Below are positions 1-8,008 of a stretch of 64,000 bases of DNA, in pieces (position 1 is the stretch's first letter; every line of letters begins with the position of its first letter). Location of the stretch: NCBI GenBank assembly GCA_965215445.1, contig CBDCDT010000002.1:1798001-1862000 (forward strand). The letters run 5' to 3'. The notes under the pieces are model-generated. The model saw only the letters and a list, made by a program, of their open reading frames with translations, was not told the DNA's origin and made no database searches. The position numbers were made by a program, and so were the translations under genes. Source of the DNA: CBDBLK01 sp965215445 (GTDB taxonomy: Bacteria; Bdellovibrionota; Bacteriovoracia; Bacteriovoracales; Bacteriovoracaceae).

Positions 1-1
1 A

Positions 2-112
2 CTGTCCAAAGTCGTCAAAGGCCTGAGTCCGTTGGAACCTTTTACCGAAAAACTGACTGGTAGAAAATTCGAGTGGGTTTATGGTGCTCAAAATTCTTCT
101 GGGAAAAAATAG
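2..112 (+). CDS. C-terminal end of a gene entering the window (partial)
   Basis: The frame starting at base 2 is open to a TAG at 110-112 and encodes 36 residues ending NSSGKK. The composition looks like real protein (mixed charged and hydrophobic residues, an aromatic WVY patch), and it ends about 20 bases before the converging regulator gene. The start lies outside the window, so neither the family nor the length can be judged. It could also be a chance open frame, since only 111 bases are visible. Confidence 0.45.
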   Translation: MSKVVKGLSPLEPFTEKLTGRKFEWVYGAQNSSGKK

Positions 113-131
113 AACACTTGCCAAGCAAGAA

Positions 132-542
132 TTATTTATTTCTTCTTTTGCCTCTTGATTTTGGCAAGGCCTCTACTGAAAAACGGGCCAACGATTTTTT
201 CAGAAAGCCAAGCTGCTCATTTAAAAGATCAACCATCATCTCATCTAGTTCATAAATTTCATTAACAAGGGCCTGCTTTTTTTTGGTCAAACGAGAATTG
301 GTTTCTATCCTCAAATTTTCAAGAGGGTTGAGGTTAAACCCAACAGCGAGAAGGTATTCAAAAAAGAGTTTTCCCGATGGTGTGGAATGACCATTTTCTA
401 TATTGGTTATGTAATTTCTTGTTACCTCTAATGTTGTGGCCAAATCTTTAACCTTTATTTCTGTTTTGGCCTTTCTTTTCTTTTTACAATTGGCCATCAC
501 TTTTTTTATAAAATTGATTGCTACCGTTTCTTTTGCTCCCAA
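132..542 (-). CDS. XRE-family helix-turn-helix regulator
   Basis: A 136-residue DNA-binding protein. The helix-turn-helix lies at about residues 30-65 (VKDLATTLEVTRNYITNIEN), the typical XRE pattern in which the recognition helix ends in IENG. The C-terminal third is rich in Leu and Glu, suits oligomerisation, and ends in a basic tail. The start is TTG at 542, supported by AGGAGA five bases upstream. It is clearly paralogous to the protein at 1311-1772: both share the NYITNIENGH core and the FFEYLLAVGF segment. The two flank a gene of unknown function and probably regulate it or the element. The target is unknown. Confidence 0.8.
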   Translation of the reverse strand: MGAKETVAINFIKKVMANCKKKRKAKTEIKVKDLATTLEVTRNYITNIENGHSTPSGKLFFEYLLAVGFNLNPLENLRIETNSRLTKKKQALVNEIYELDEMMVDLLNEQLGFLKKSLARFSVEALPKSRGKRRNK

Positions 543-744
543 AGGAATCTCCTCTTAATCAAAGTTAAGAAAATTTTACCAATCCTTTTAGGCAAAAATA
601 ACGCTCTATATAATTAGTGGTTTTATGAATAATTTGTCTTTTTTGGTAAAAAACACTATTTTAAAAGGTGTATAAAGAACCTTTGGAAACAAATTTATCA
701 AATCCCACTAAATTATTGTGGGATTTAACTTAATAGGATTTCTT

Positions 745-1305
745 ATGGCCAGAATAACAAAACAGAAAAGGCTCAAAGAGGCCAAAACAATTGTAGAAAA
801 TAGTGCCTTTGGGCAAAGAATGAAAGTTTCAAACAGTTTTCTTTTTCTAATGGAACATGGTGAATACGAAAATATCAAAAAAGTCATTGGCAAAATGGTC
901 TACAACGTAAGAGCACCAAAAAATGATAACGAAATTAAACGTATTCTTGACCATAAATTAACTGTTAATGAACTAAACTCAAAAACAATGAATACTGCTC
1001 ATTTAAGGGCCGAATACGATAAAGATATGAATCTTCAGTTCTTTGTCTATCATTCTTACAGAATTACAAAAGAGCATGCTTATCTTGTTGCTCAAGTTTT
1101 GCATCAAATGTTACATATAGCCTTTGCTCTTCACAATATTGATATTGGCGTTAGCGGTGCAAATAACCCTGATGAAATCGCTGATCTCATTAATTCCATT
1201 AAAGTTACTACTGAACCACCGGGGCAAAAGAAAAAGACTGTTTCTTTAAAGAGTATAAAAAAACAAAAAATGAAAAAAAAATTAAAATCCAGTGGTAAAA
1301 AATGA
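745..1305 (+). CDS. conserved-looking protein of unknown function, 186 aa
   Basis: I do not recognise the family. ATG at 745 follows AGGA in the spacing expected for a ribosome binding site; a TTG further upstream is less likely. The protein is mainly alpha-helical, with a basic N-terminus (ARITKQKRLKEAK), a central region rich in His and Tyr, and a strongly basic C-terminal tail of Lys and Ser. It has no signal peptide or membrane segment. Two paralogous XRE regulators on the opposite strand flank it, and it points toward the second, so it may belong to a small regulatory or addiction module. That is inference from position only. Confidence 0.65.
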   Translation: MARITKQKRLKEAKTIVENSAFGQRMKVSNSFLFLMEHGEYENIKKVIGKMVYNVRAPKNDNEIKRILDHKLTVNELNSKTMNTAHLRAEYDKDMNLQFFVYHSYRITKEHAYLVAQVLHQMLHIAFALHNIDIGVSGANNPDEIADLINSIKVTTEPPGQKKKTVSLKSIKKQKMKKKLKSSGKK

Positions 1306-1310
1306 AAATT

Positions 1311-1772
1311 CTAATTGGTAGTTCTTTTCTTTGCCCTCTTCTTACCTTTAGGAACAGATACAACAGAAATTTGAGTAAGTGTAATTTTAAGGAGGTCAAG
1401 TTGTTCTTTTAAAAAATTGATGGTTAGTTCATCCATTTCGTAAATTTCATTGACGAATGACTGTTTCTTTTTGGCCAAACGAGGATTTGTTTCTATCCTC
1501 AAATTATTTAAGGTAGTGAGGTCAAACCCAACCGCCAAAAGGTATTCAAAAAACAGTGTTCCTGATGGAGTTGCGTGACCATTTTCAATATTAGTTATGT
1601 AGTTGCTCGTTTTGTCTAAGAGCTTGGCCAAATCTTTAACTCTCACTTTGGTTTTGGCTTTTCTCTCCTGCCTACAGTTTGCCATCACTTTTTTTAAAAA
1701 GTTTTCTGCTGCTTTATTTTTTTGTGTCGCCAAAAATTTCTCCAACGTAAAGTTTGCCAAATTGTCGTTCAA
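1311..1772 (-). CDS. XRE-family helix-turn-helix regulator, paralogue of 132-542
   Basis: A 153-residue XRE-type DNA-binding protein. The helix-turn-helix (VKDLAKLLDKTSNYITNIENGH) is followed by the same FFEYLLAVGF stretch and NLRIETNPRLAKKKQ segment as the regulator at 132-542, so the two arose by duplication. It carries about 20 extra N-terminal residues compared with the paralogue. The start at TTG 1772 is uncertain because no clear ribosome binding site precedes it. It converges on the unknown gene at 745-1305 with only five bases between the stops. Confidence 0.78.
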   Translation of the reverse strand: MNDNLANFTLEKFLATQKNKAAENFLKKVMANCRQERKAKTKVRVKDLAKLLDKTSNYITNIENGHATPSGTLFFEYLLAVGFDLTTLNNLRIETNPRLAKKKQSFVNEIYEMDELTINFLKEQLDLLKITLTQISVVSVPKGKKRAKKRTTN

Positions 1773-1945
1773 TTAACGCATGAAAATCTTACCAAATCCC
1801 TGGGTTTAGAATAAGAACCTATTTAAGTAGTGATTTATTGCTTTGCTAAGTATTTTTTATTGATAATCACTAAATATAAATGTATTATGATAAAAAAGAC
1901 GGCTACTCTTTCCAGTTTTACTAAACCTAGAGAGGAAGTTTTTAA

Positions 1946-2296
1946 ATGGCATATAAAGATAATCATCCCAGCGTTAACAAACAATTCGGCCAGTTTCTCA
2001 AACAAGCAAGAGTTAGTGCTGGGTTTACCCAATGTCATGTCAGTAAAGAACTGGGGTTTAAGAATGGGCAGTATTTATCCAATCTCGAAAGGGGACTTTG
2101 TTCGGCCCCCTTCAAAGTTCTGGGATTCTTTGTAAAAAAATATGGCATTGATGTACGAGATTTTATCCAATATTTAATGGCACTAGAGAAACATAATCTT
2201 GAATTAAAATTTGGCCTCATTAAAAAACCTGAAAGAATCAAAATACCATTTTTTCTAACGGAAGATATGGAAATTAGAGTCAGAAAAAATTTGTAG
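1946..2296 (+). CDS. XRE-family helix-turn-helix protein
   Basis: A 116-residue regulator with an N-terminal XRE domain at about residues 10-65: FGQFLKQARVSAGFTQ starts helix 1, and YLSNLERG is the recognition helix end. The remainder is a short helical extension. AGAGGAAG lies upstream of ATG 1946. It differs clearly from the two paralogous XRE proteins nearby. It converges with the histidine kinase gene at 2353, and nothing shows what it controls. Confidence 0.8.
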   Translation: MAYKDNHPSVNKQFGQFLKQARVSAGFTQCHVSKELGFKNGQYLSNLERGLCSAPFKVLGFFVKKYGIDVRDFIQYLMALEKHNLELKFGLIKKPERIKIPFFLTEDMEIRVRKNL

Positions 2297-2352
2297 ATAT
2301 TTTAATCTTGACTTGGTTGCAGTGGTCACAAAAGCAAAAATAGAATATTGCA

Positions 2353-3693
2353 TTATAAAATAATGATAACTTCGACTCCTTTTTGCTCTCGACGGTTTCC
2401 TATTGTAAAAGACCCTCCCCAAAAATGAATATCTTTCTTTAAACTATAGATTCCCAGTCCATTACCAAATCTTTTTCCACTAAATCCCTTTTCTCCAACA
2501 TAGGGCAGGACATCTTCGGCGATACCCGTTCCTTCGTCGGTAATGCAAATCTTGACAGCCTCGCCTTCTTTGCTCATTTCAATTTGAATATTTCCGCTCT
2601 CTGGTGTTGCTTCGATGGAATTATTGAGAATATTGGTAATAGCAGACTTGAAATCCACGGGGTCAACTCGTTTAGCATAGACCTGAGAAAATTCACACGC
2701 CTTAATGGGCAATATTTTAATTTTTTCCTTGTCGGCGCATTGAAGACGAGCATCAGCACAAGCTTGCTCAACGATTTGATAAAGATTGATTGTATTCAAG
2801 GCCTTTTGTTTGTCTTTATGGTCTGAGAGTGCTCTGGTAACAGAAGTTTTAATATCGTCCATGGCATTTCTGATAATGGATTCTTCTTCATTTCCGCCTT
2901 CTTTGAGAAGCGGCAACGTGGCATTGATAACACCCAAAGGGGCCTTGATATTGTGAAGCACTTTTTGGGAAAGTTCATTTAAAACAGTTTCTTGTGTATG
3001 TTTGGAAATTCTTGCTTTGAGATATTCCAAAGCACTTGATAGTTGTTTAATAGAATCAAAGGAGGCATAAAATTCTCGGGGCATATTCTTATCGAGAGTG
3101 CCTTCTTTTAAAAGTTTATTTAAAAGAGAAATAAAGCGGTCGAGGTATAAATTCATGCCCAAGAGAGTGAGCAGAGTCAAAGCAATGGCAAAGACAAGAT
3201 TAAAAGCGAGAATCATCAAAAATTGGGGCGTTTGCAGAAAATAAAGCCAATTGGCCTTGAAAACAATTTGTATAAAAAGCATCGAGTTAATGGGAACACA
3301 AACCACATAAGTATTTTGAAAACTTTCATAGTAGGGTTTAGTAAAATCCTGACGGCAACGCAGAATTTCGCTTTCATTATTGGAAGTAAAAATTTCCTTG
3401 TCGGACAAGTTATAAAACAGGATGGACTTGGTTTGTGCTCCCATCGGTTTATTGCTGCTTGCCAATTGTTCCATAACGCGCCGATAGTTTCCATTGGCCA
3501 CCTCATTGGTCAAAACTTCAAGGATGGTTTGGGTTTGAGAGAGAATAAACTGCCCCAAAAAATCCCGTTTGTGAAAATAAAGCACGGCGCAGGTAAGAAG
3601 CAAGTTAAGAGAAATAGCAGACGCTACTACCAGAAAAAGAAGACTTCTTTTGCTCAAGTGAAAGTCTTTAGGCAACAGGGTGAACTTCGCCAT
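2353..3693 (-). CDS. membrane sensor histidine kinase, last gene of the sensing operon
   Basis: A 446-residue sensor kinase. A first membrane helix at about 16-38 and a second at about 155-180 enclose a periplasmic sensor domain of roughly 110 residues. A HAMP-like linker, a degenerate H-box (SQKVLHNIKAPLGVINAT) and a HATPase domain follow, with N-box NILNNSIEAT, DEGTGI and GNGLGIYS. The N-box supports ATP binding. The H-box keeps His but reads HNIKAP, not HELRTP. ATG 3693 has AAAGGAG eight bases upstream, which decides the start; the frame is open for eight more codons. It overlaps the YcaO gene by about 25 bases. The obvious partner is the response regulator that starts this operon. Confidence 0.88.
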   Translation of the reverse strand: MAKFTLLPKDFHLSKRSLLFLVVASAISLNLLLTCAVLYFHKRDFLGQFILSQTQTILEVLTNEVANGNYRRVMEQLASSNKPMGAQTKSILFYNLSDKEIFTSNNESEILRCRQDFTKPYYESFQNTYVVCVPINSMLFIQIVFKANWLYFLQTPQFLMILAFNLVFAIALTLLTLLGMNLYLDRFISLLNKLLKEGTLDKNMPREFYASFDSIKQLSSALEYLKARISKHTQETVLNELSQKVLHNIKAPLGVINATLPLLKEGGNEEESIIRNAMDDIKTSVTRALSDHKDKQKALNTINLYQIVEQACADARLQCADKEKIKILPIKACEFSQVYAKRVDPVDFKSAITNILNNSIEATPESGNIQIEMSKEGEAVKICITDEGTGIAEDVLPYVGEKGFSGKRFGNGLGIYSLKKDIHFWGGSFTIGNRREQKGVEVIIIL

Positions 3694-4693
3694 GTTTGCG
3701 TTCTCCTTTATCTTCATTCAAAGCACCAGGCCCAAAATCCAAAAAATCCTCTCGGATGAGTTTAAAACAACGGCCCGGGAGATCGTGATTTTTTAAATCA
3801 TAAATATAAATCTGATCGTATTTAAAATTTTTAGTGGCCTTAAATTCTTTTTTTAATGATAAAACACTTTTCTTTTGATTGGGAAAAAAGGCCTGGGGAG
3901 TGTCTTTTTGGCAGGCGTAATGATAAAAATGATCGGCAAAATCTTTTATGGTGTCGGTTTTTAATTCGATACTTTTATCAAGTTTGCTCCATTCCCAATA
4001 AAACCGCCATCCCTCCAAAAGGGCCTTTTCCAATGCTTTTTCGATTTTTTCATGGCAGCCATACCCAAAAATATTATGGGGAGGCCTTTTGGTGCAAGAG
4101 AGATGGCAACAAATGACAAAAAGGCCATAGGGGTTGGGCAAACAATAAAAATTGGATTTAATACTGTTTTTAAACCCGGCCGTCCAATTGGAAATGCACC
4201 ACCTATTAATTCCGGTAAGTTCCACACAGGCCTTCTTGTTAAGCCAAGAGTCGAGAACCACTTGCCTTTCGATCAATTCTCGATAAGAAGCAAAGAGGCC
4301 ATCTTTTATATTGAGAGCAAAACTCAACCCGTTGGAGTTCCTCAATTCGTGTTTTCCCGATTTGATAGACCTTCCCCACTCCAAAACCTTGCAGGAAGAT
4401 TCTTTTTTATACAGGGGGATGCGCTCAAAGAGTTCCCCGACACAACGAATTTGTGCCAAATTGTTTTCGTATGCTTCGCCGGTTGATTCGATGGTTTGTC
4501 CTTGAAGCTCAAGTTCGCCAGAGTACCAAAAAAAGGGCCTCCAAGTGGGGCATTTGTCAGTTTGTTCAATCCTGAGTTTTCTTTCTTCGAGCAAACGATT
4601 GATCGCCAGTTTCACGTCTACAATTTGATAGGAAAAATTCAGCTTGAGATTCAACTGGTTTAAGTGCTGTTCAATTTGTTCTGAAACTTTCAT
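3668..4693 (-). CDS. YcaO-domain protein (ATP-dependent peptide-modifying family)
   Basis: A 341-residue protein with the YcaO signature blocks: GELFER at 86-91, SNGLSFA at 120-126 leading into ELIER at 139-143, and a GYGCHEKIEKALEKALLEG block at about 210-228. The acidic and arginine residues in these blocks match the positions that bind ATP and Mg in the family. Known YcaO enzymes activate backbone amides of peptides to form azolines, thioamides or amidines; whether this one is active is not shown. The C-terminus lacks a clear proline-rich PxPxP ending. The start at 4693 gives an ATGA overlap with the upstream binding-protein gene. No TfuA or cyclodehydratase partner is visible, so the substrate is unknown; the small exported protein at 7643-8008 is a candidate. 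Confidence 0.85.
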   Translation of the reverse strand: MKVSEQIEQHLNQLNLKLNFSYQIVDVKLAINRLLEERKLRIEQTDKCPTWRPFFWYSGELELQGQTIESTGEAYENNLAQIRCVGELFERIPLYKKESSCKVLEWGRSIKSGKHELRNSNGLSFALNIKDGLFASYRELIERQVVLDSWLNKKACVELTGINRWCISNWTAGFKNSIKSNFYCLPNPYGLFVICCHLSCTKRPPHNIFGYGCHEKIEKALEKALLEGWRFYWEWSKLDKSIELKTDTIKDFADHFYHYACQKDTPQAFFPNQKKSVLSLKKEFKATKNFKYDQIYIYDLKNHDLPGRCFKLIREDFLDFGPGALNEDKGERKHGEVHPVA

Positions 4694-6111
4694 TGTTTGT
4701 GCCAGTCCCACAAGTTAAATTCGCCGTCAAAATTATCCAGTTCTTTTAATTGATAGCATCCTTTGGCACAATAAACCATTTTTGTATGCATCAAGGGCAA
4801 AATTCGGTATTCTTTGATAATTTCTAAATGAATTTTCTTTAAAAGAGAGAGGTATTTTTCCCGATCGGGTTCTGTTTTTGCCCTTTCCAGTGTTTCCAAA
4901 GTAGCTTTGCTGGGAGTAAGTCCAATCAATGGAATATTAAACAAATACATCATTTCAAGAATGGGGTCTAAAGCACTTACTCCCGAATAGTAATAGTGTA
5001 AATCATAATCCTTATTTTTTATACGCTCCATTTGGTTTTCTTCGATAATTTCCAGTTCAACGCCATAAGGTTGCAATTGTTCCCGAATCCAAAAAAGAAT
5101 GGGATTTTCTTTTAGATACCTTAACAGAATGACTGACAGTTTGACGGGTTTTTTTATGGGGCCTTTATCATAAAGATTTTCCAAATGATTATCGTCAAGC
5201 CTGGCCAAACTGCTTTCGTTAAAAAGTTGGTTTGTTCTTGCGGCCACTCGTTGGTCTATTTGGATTTTTTCAAAGGCCATTTTGATGATGGAAAAAATCT
5301 CCCGTCTCTTTGCTTCTGTATTCAAACGGGGAGATTCAACATTGGGAGTAAAAAATTCAGTCAAGGCAAAAACGCTAGTGTGCTTTTCACCCTCCAAGTT
5401 CATATATTTTGCGATCTTTTCGTATCCCGACCCCACCAGCATGACGTTATCATGGTTTTGATAGTATTCAATGCCCTTTTCCATTTCGGGAATTTGGATA
5501 ATGTCCACTAAATCAGGGGATTTTTCATGCAATAAGGGATGGCCAACGTGTTTTTCCAGACTAAGTTTTTCGGGAATAAAATCAACCACTTTATAAGGGC
5601 CTGAGAGATTGTTTAAATTTGTTTTTCCTTTTGCATAATCTTGTGGGGCCACTCCCACTTCGGGAACGCTCAACTTGCAAATAAGGGCGTTGAGAGGTTC
5701 CTTTAACCTCATTTCAATGCTGTTGCCATTTAAAATTAATGATTCCTCCAAATTGGGACTTATAAGCGAGTCAATAATTCTGGAGTGCCTGACTTGCTCT
5801 GAATGAAAAGAGCGTTTCAAGCTATGCAAAACGTCTGCTGGAGTGATGGGCCTTCCGTTGTGAAACTTATATTTCTCCGAAAGAAAAAACTTAACTGTTT
5901 TTTTATCTTCGGAAAATTCCCATCCCGAGGCCAAGGCCGGCCGTAAATCAAAGTTATCACCAAAGCGAGCGAGAGTTTCCACAATATTATTGAGAATAAA
6001 AATAGACCACAAACTGGCACCATCGCTAATATTCCAATCACTATTGTAATGCAGGCCTTGGAAAATTACCGTAAACGGCGGCGATTGTTCTTTTGTGTTT
6101 AAGGTGTTCAT
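4690..6111 (-). CDS. family-5 (oligopeptide-type) solute-binding protein without signal peptide
   Basis: A 473-residue homologue of periplasmic oligopeptide-binding proteins (DppA/OppA class). The family hallmarks are visible: an LASGWEFSEDKKTVKF strand followed by KFHNGRPITPADVLHSLKR. It is closely related along its full length to the neighbouring protein at 6132-7646 and ends with the same NLWDWHK motif. Unlike that protein it starts directly at the domain (MNTLNTKEQSPPF) with no signal peptide or membrane anchor, which suggests a cytoplasmic location. ATG 6111 lies 20 bases after the previous stop behind AAGGAA; an ATG at 6156 would add 15 residues but still no signal peptide. No ABC permease or ATPase gene lies nearby, which points to sensing, not transport. 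Confidence 0.86.
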   Translation of the reverse strand: MNTLNTKEQSPPFTVIFQGLHYNSDWNISDGASLWSIFILNNIVETLARFGDNFDLRPALASGWEFSEDKKTVKFFLSEKYKFHNGRPITPADVLHSLKRSFHSEQVRHSRIIDSLISPNLEESLILNGNSIEMRLKEPLNALICKLSVPEVGVAPQDYAKGKTNLNNLSGPYKVVDFIPEKLSLEKHVGHPLLHEKSPDLVDIIQIPEMEKGIEYYQNHDNVMLVGSGYEKIAKYMNLEGEKHTSVFALTEFFTPNVESPRLNTEAKRREIFSIIKMAFEKIQIDQRVAARTNQLFNESSLARLDDNHLENLYDKGPIKKPVKLSVILLRYLKENPILFWIREQLQPYGVELEIIEENQMERIKNKDYDLHYYYSGVSALDPILEMMYLFNIPLIGLTPSKATLETLERAKTEPDREKYLSLLKKIHLEIIKEYRILPLMHTKMVYCAKGCYQLKELDNFDGEFNLWDWHKQ

Positions 6112-6131
6112 ATCTTTGGTATTCCTTGGAT

Positions 6132-7646
6132 TTATTTGGCCTTGTGCCAGTCCCATAAATTGAGTCCACCATCAAAATAACTTAAATCTCTCAATTGGTA
6201 GAGGCCTTTGGCACAATAAATCATTTTTGTGTGCATCAAAGGCAAAATTTGATATTCGTTAAGCATATTCCAATGGATTCCTCCCAAAAGGGCGGCGTAT
6301 TTATCCCGATCAACTTCTGTTTTGGCCTTCTCCAAAGCGTTTGTAGTGGCCTTACTGGGAGTGATTTTTAAAAGAGGATGGCCAAACAAATAAATCATCC
6401 CAACAATGGTGTCAAGGGGGCTTACTCCCGAATAGAAATAAATAAAATCATAATTCCCCTTTTTAATGCGCTCTCTAAGCCCTTTGTTATCACCTGTAAC
6501 GATTTCCAATTCAATGCCATGAGGTTTTAATTGATCTCGAAGCAAAAAGGGAATGGGGTTTTCTTGCAGAGATTCAAGCAAAATAACTGATAATTTAAGG
6601 GATTGCTTGCTTATGGCCTTGTCGTAGAGATTTTTCAATTGAGACTCTTTAAGCCTCGACAAACTGTCTTCGGTAAAGATTTGATCGGTTCTCTCGGCAA
6701 TACGGCCATCTATTTGGATTTTTTCAAAGGCCATTTTTATGGCCGAAAAAACTTTTCGTCTTTTTGCCTTGGTGTTTAAATGACGGGATTCGGTGTTGGG
6801 AACAAAAAATTCAGTCAATGCAGGAGCACTGACGTATTTTTCCCCTTTCAAGTCTACATATTTTAAAACCTTTTCGTATCCCGACCCTACAAGCAAGACG
6901 TTATCATTTTTTTGATAGTATTCAATGCCTTTTTCAACCTCTGGAATTTGCAGAATATCCACCTTTTCCGGGGATTTCTCATCCAGCAAGGGATGACCTG
7001 GGTGTTTTTCAAGGCTGAGTTTTTTAGGGGTAAAATCAACCACTTTATAAGGCCCTGAAAGGTTGTTTAGACTTTCCTTGTGGGTTTTTCCTTGTGCATA
7101 ATCTTGTGGGGCCACACCCATTTCAGGGATGCTCAATTTATAAATGGCAGCGTTCAGGGGTTCTTTTAACCTCATTTTTATGGTGTTTCCCTCCAAGATC
7201 AAAGACTCTTCCAAATTGGAACTGGCAAAAGATTGGCCAAGTTCTGAAAATTTCAGACCTGAAGAAAAAGACCGCCTTAAACTCAATAAAACGTCTTCTG
7301 GTGTAATTGGCCTTCCATCATGAAATTTGTATTTGTCCGAAATGGAAAATTTGATGGTTTTTTTGTCGTCGGAAAAAACCCAACCCGATGCCAGGCCAGC
7401 TTCAAAATTGGAATTATTCTTAACGCGAACAAGGGTTTCTGCAATATTATTGAAAACAAAGAAAGACCATAAGCTTGTATTATTGCTAATGTCCCAACTG
7501 TGTTCATAGTGCAAACTTTGGAATACCACCTTAAATGGTGGCAGTGGTTCTTTTTCCTTTTCTGCATCCAAAGTCAAGGCCATGAAAGTTGCTATGCCAA
7601 TAAATAATATCAGCATAACAAAAAGAACTCGGTTTTTATTTGTCAT
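6132..7646 (-). CDS. family-5 (oligopeptide-type) solute-binding protein, membrane-anchored or exported
   Basis: A 504-residue solute-binding protein of the peptide/nickel family 5. An N-terminal hydrophobic segment (about residues 7-25, VLFVMLILFIGIATFMALT) serves as signal peptide or membrane anchor. Then come the ligand-binding lobes with KYKFHDGRPITPEDVLLSLRRSF and a C-terminal NLWDWHK motif. It overlaps the upstream small-protein gene by an ATGA and is a tandem paralogue of the protein at 4690-6111. Binding proteins of this family capture short peptides. With no transporter genes beside it but a histidine kinase in the same operon, it probably presents a peptide to the sensor. That role is inferred. 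Confidence 0.87.
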   Translation of the reverse strand: MTNKNRVLFVMLILFIGIATFMALTLDAEKEKEPLPPFKVVFQSLHYEHSWDISNNTSLWSFFVFNNIAETLVRVKNNSNFEAGLASGWVFSDDKKTIKFSISDKYKFHDGRPITPEDVLLSLRRSFSSGLKFSELGQSFASSNLEESLILEGNTIKMRLKEPLNAAIYKLSIPEMGVAPQDYAQGKTHKESLNNLSGPYKVVDFTPKKLSLEKHPGHPLLDEKSPEKVDILQIPEVEKGIEYYQKNDNVLLVGSGYEKVLKYVDLKGEKYVSAPALTEFFVPNTESRHLNTKAKRRKVFSAIKMAFEKIQIDGRIAERTDQIFTEDSLSRLKESQLKNLYDKAISKQSLKLSVILLESLQENPIPFLLRDQLKPHGIELEIVTGDNKGLRERIKKGNYDFIYFYSGVSPLDTIVGMIYLFGHPLLKITPSKATTNALEKAKTEVDRDKYAALLGGIHWNMLNEYQILPLMHTKMIYCAKGLYQLRDLSYFDGGLNLWDWHKAK

Positions 7647-8008
7647 CTAATAAATCCCGTGTCTCCGGCCGGGCCACATATAGGCTTCACTTTACCACGA
7701 CGATCAAACATTTTTATTTGTGCAGGAGCAATCAAATCTCCTTCCAAATCAATCCACATTTTATCCCTGTCTTCTTCTATAGAGATTTCGCTTTCATCTT
7801 CCGAATTGTGGAGATTTTCAAGAATGAACAATCCCTCTCCTTCTTCATTCTCATCCTTGAGGCAAATGGTTATTATTTTGCCATTAAAAGGAAACGGAAA
7901 ACACTTCATGCTGTAGTTTTGCAATTCCTCTTCTTGAGCATTGACAGAAAACATAAGGCCGATGGCAAATGAACACACGGACAAAAATACTTTTTTACAA
8001 AAACTCAT
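7643..8008 (-). CDS. small exported acidic protein, possible signal-peptide precursor
   Basis: A 121-residue protein of unknown family. Residues 1-24 form a Sec signal peptide with likely cleavage after VNA. The mature part is very acidic in the middle (runs of Glu and Asp), has three cysteines after the signal peptide, and ends in a distinctive PICGPAGDTGFIR tail. A strong AGGAGG precedes the ATG, which overlaps the response regulator stop as ATGA. The operon also holds a YcaO enzyme, two peptide-binding proteins and a kinase, so it is a plausible precursor of a processed signalling peptide. It could equally be an accessory periplasmic protein. No double-glycine leader is present. Confidence 0.7.
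   Translation of the reverse strand: MSFCKKVFLSVCSFAIGLMFSVNAQEEELQNYSMKCFPFPFNGKIITICLKDENEEGEGLFILENLHNSEDESEISIEEDRDKMWIDLEGDLIAPAQIKMFDRRGKVKPICGPAGDTGFIR

Noticed and set aside
70..100. GGTGCTC near the left window end as the second attachment site matching the tRNA-Leu 3' end
   Set aside because: Only about eight bases are shared (TGGTGCTC), which is expected by chance in a window of this size; the left end of the element may lie outside.
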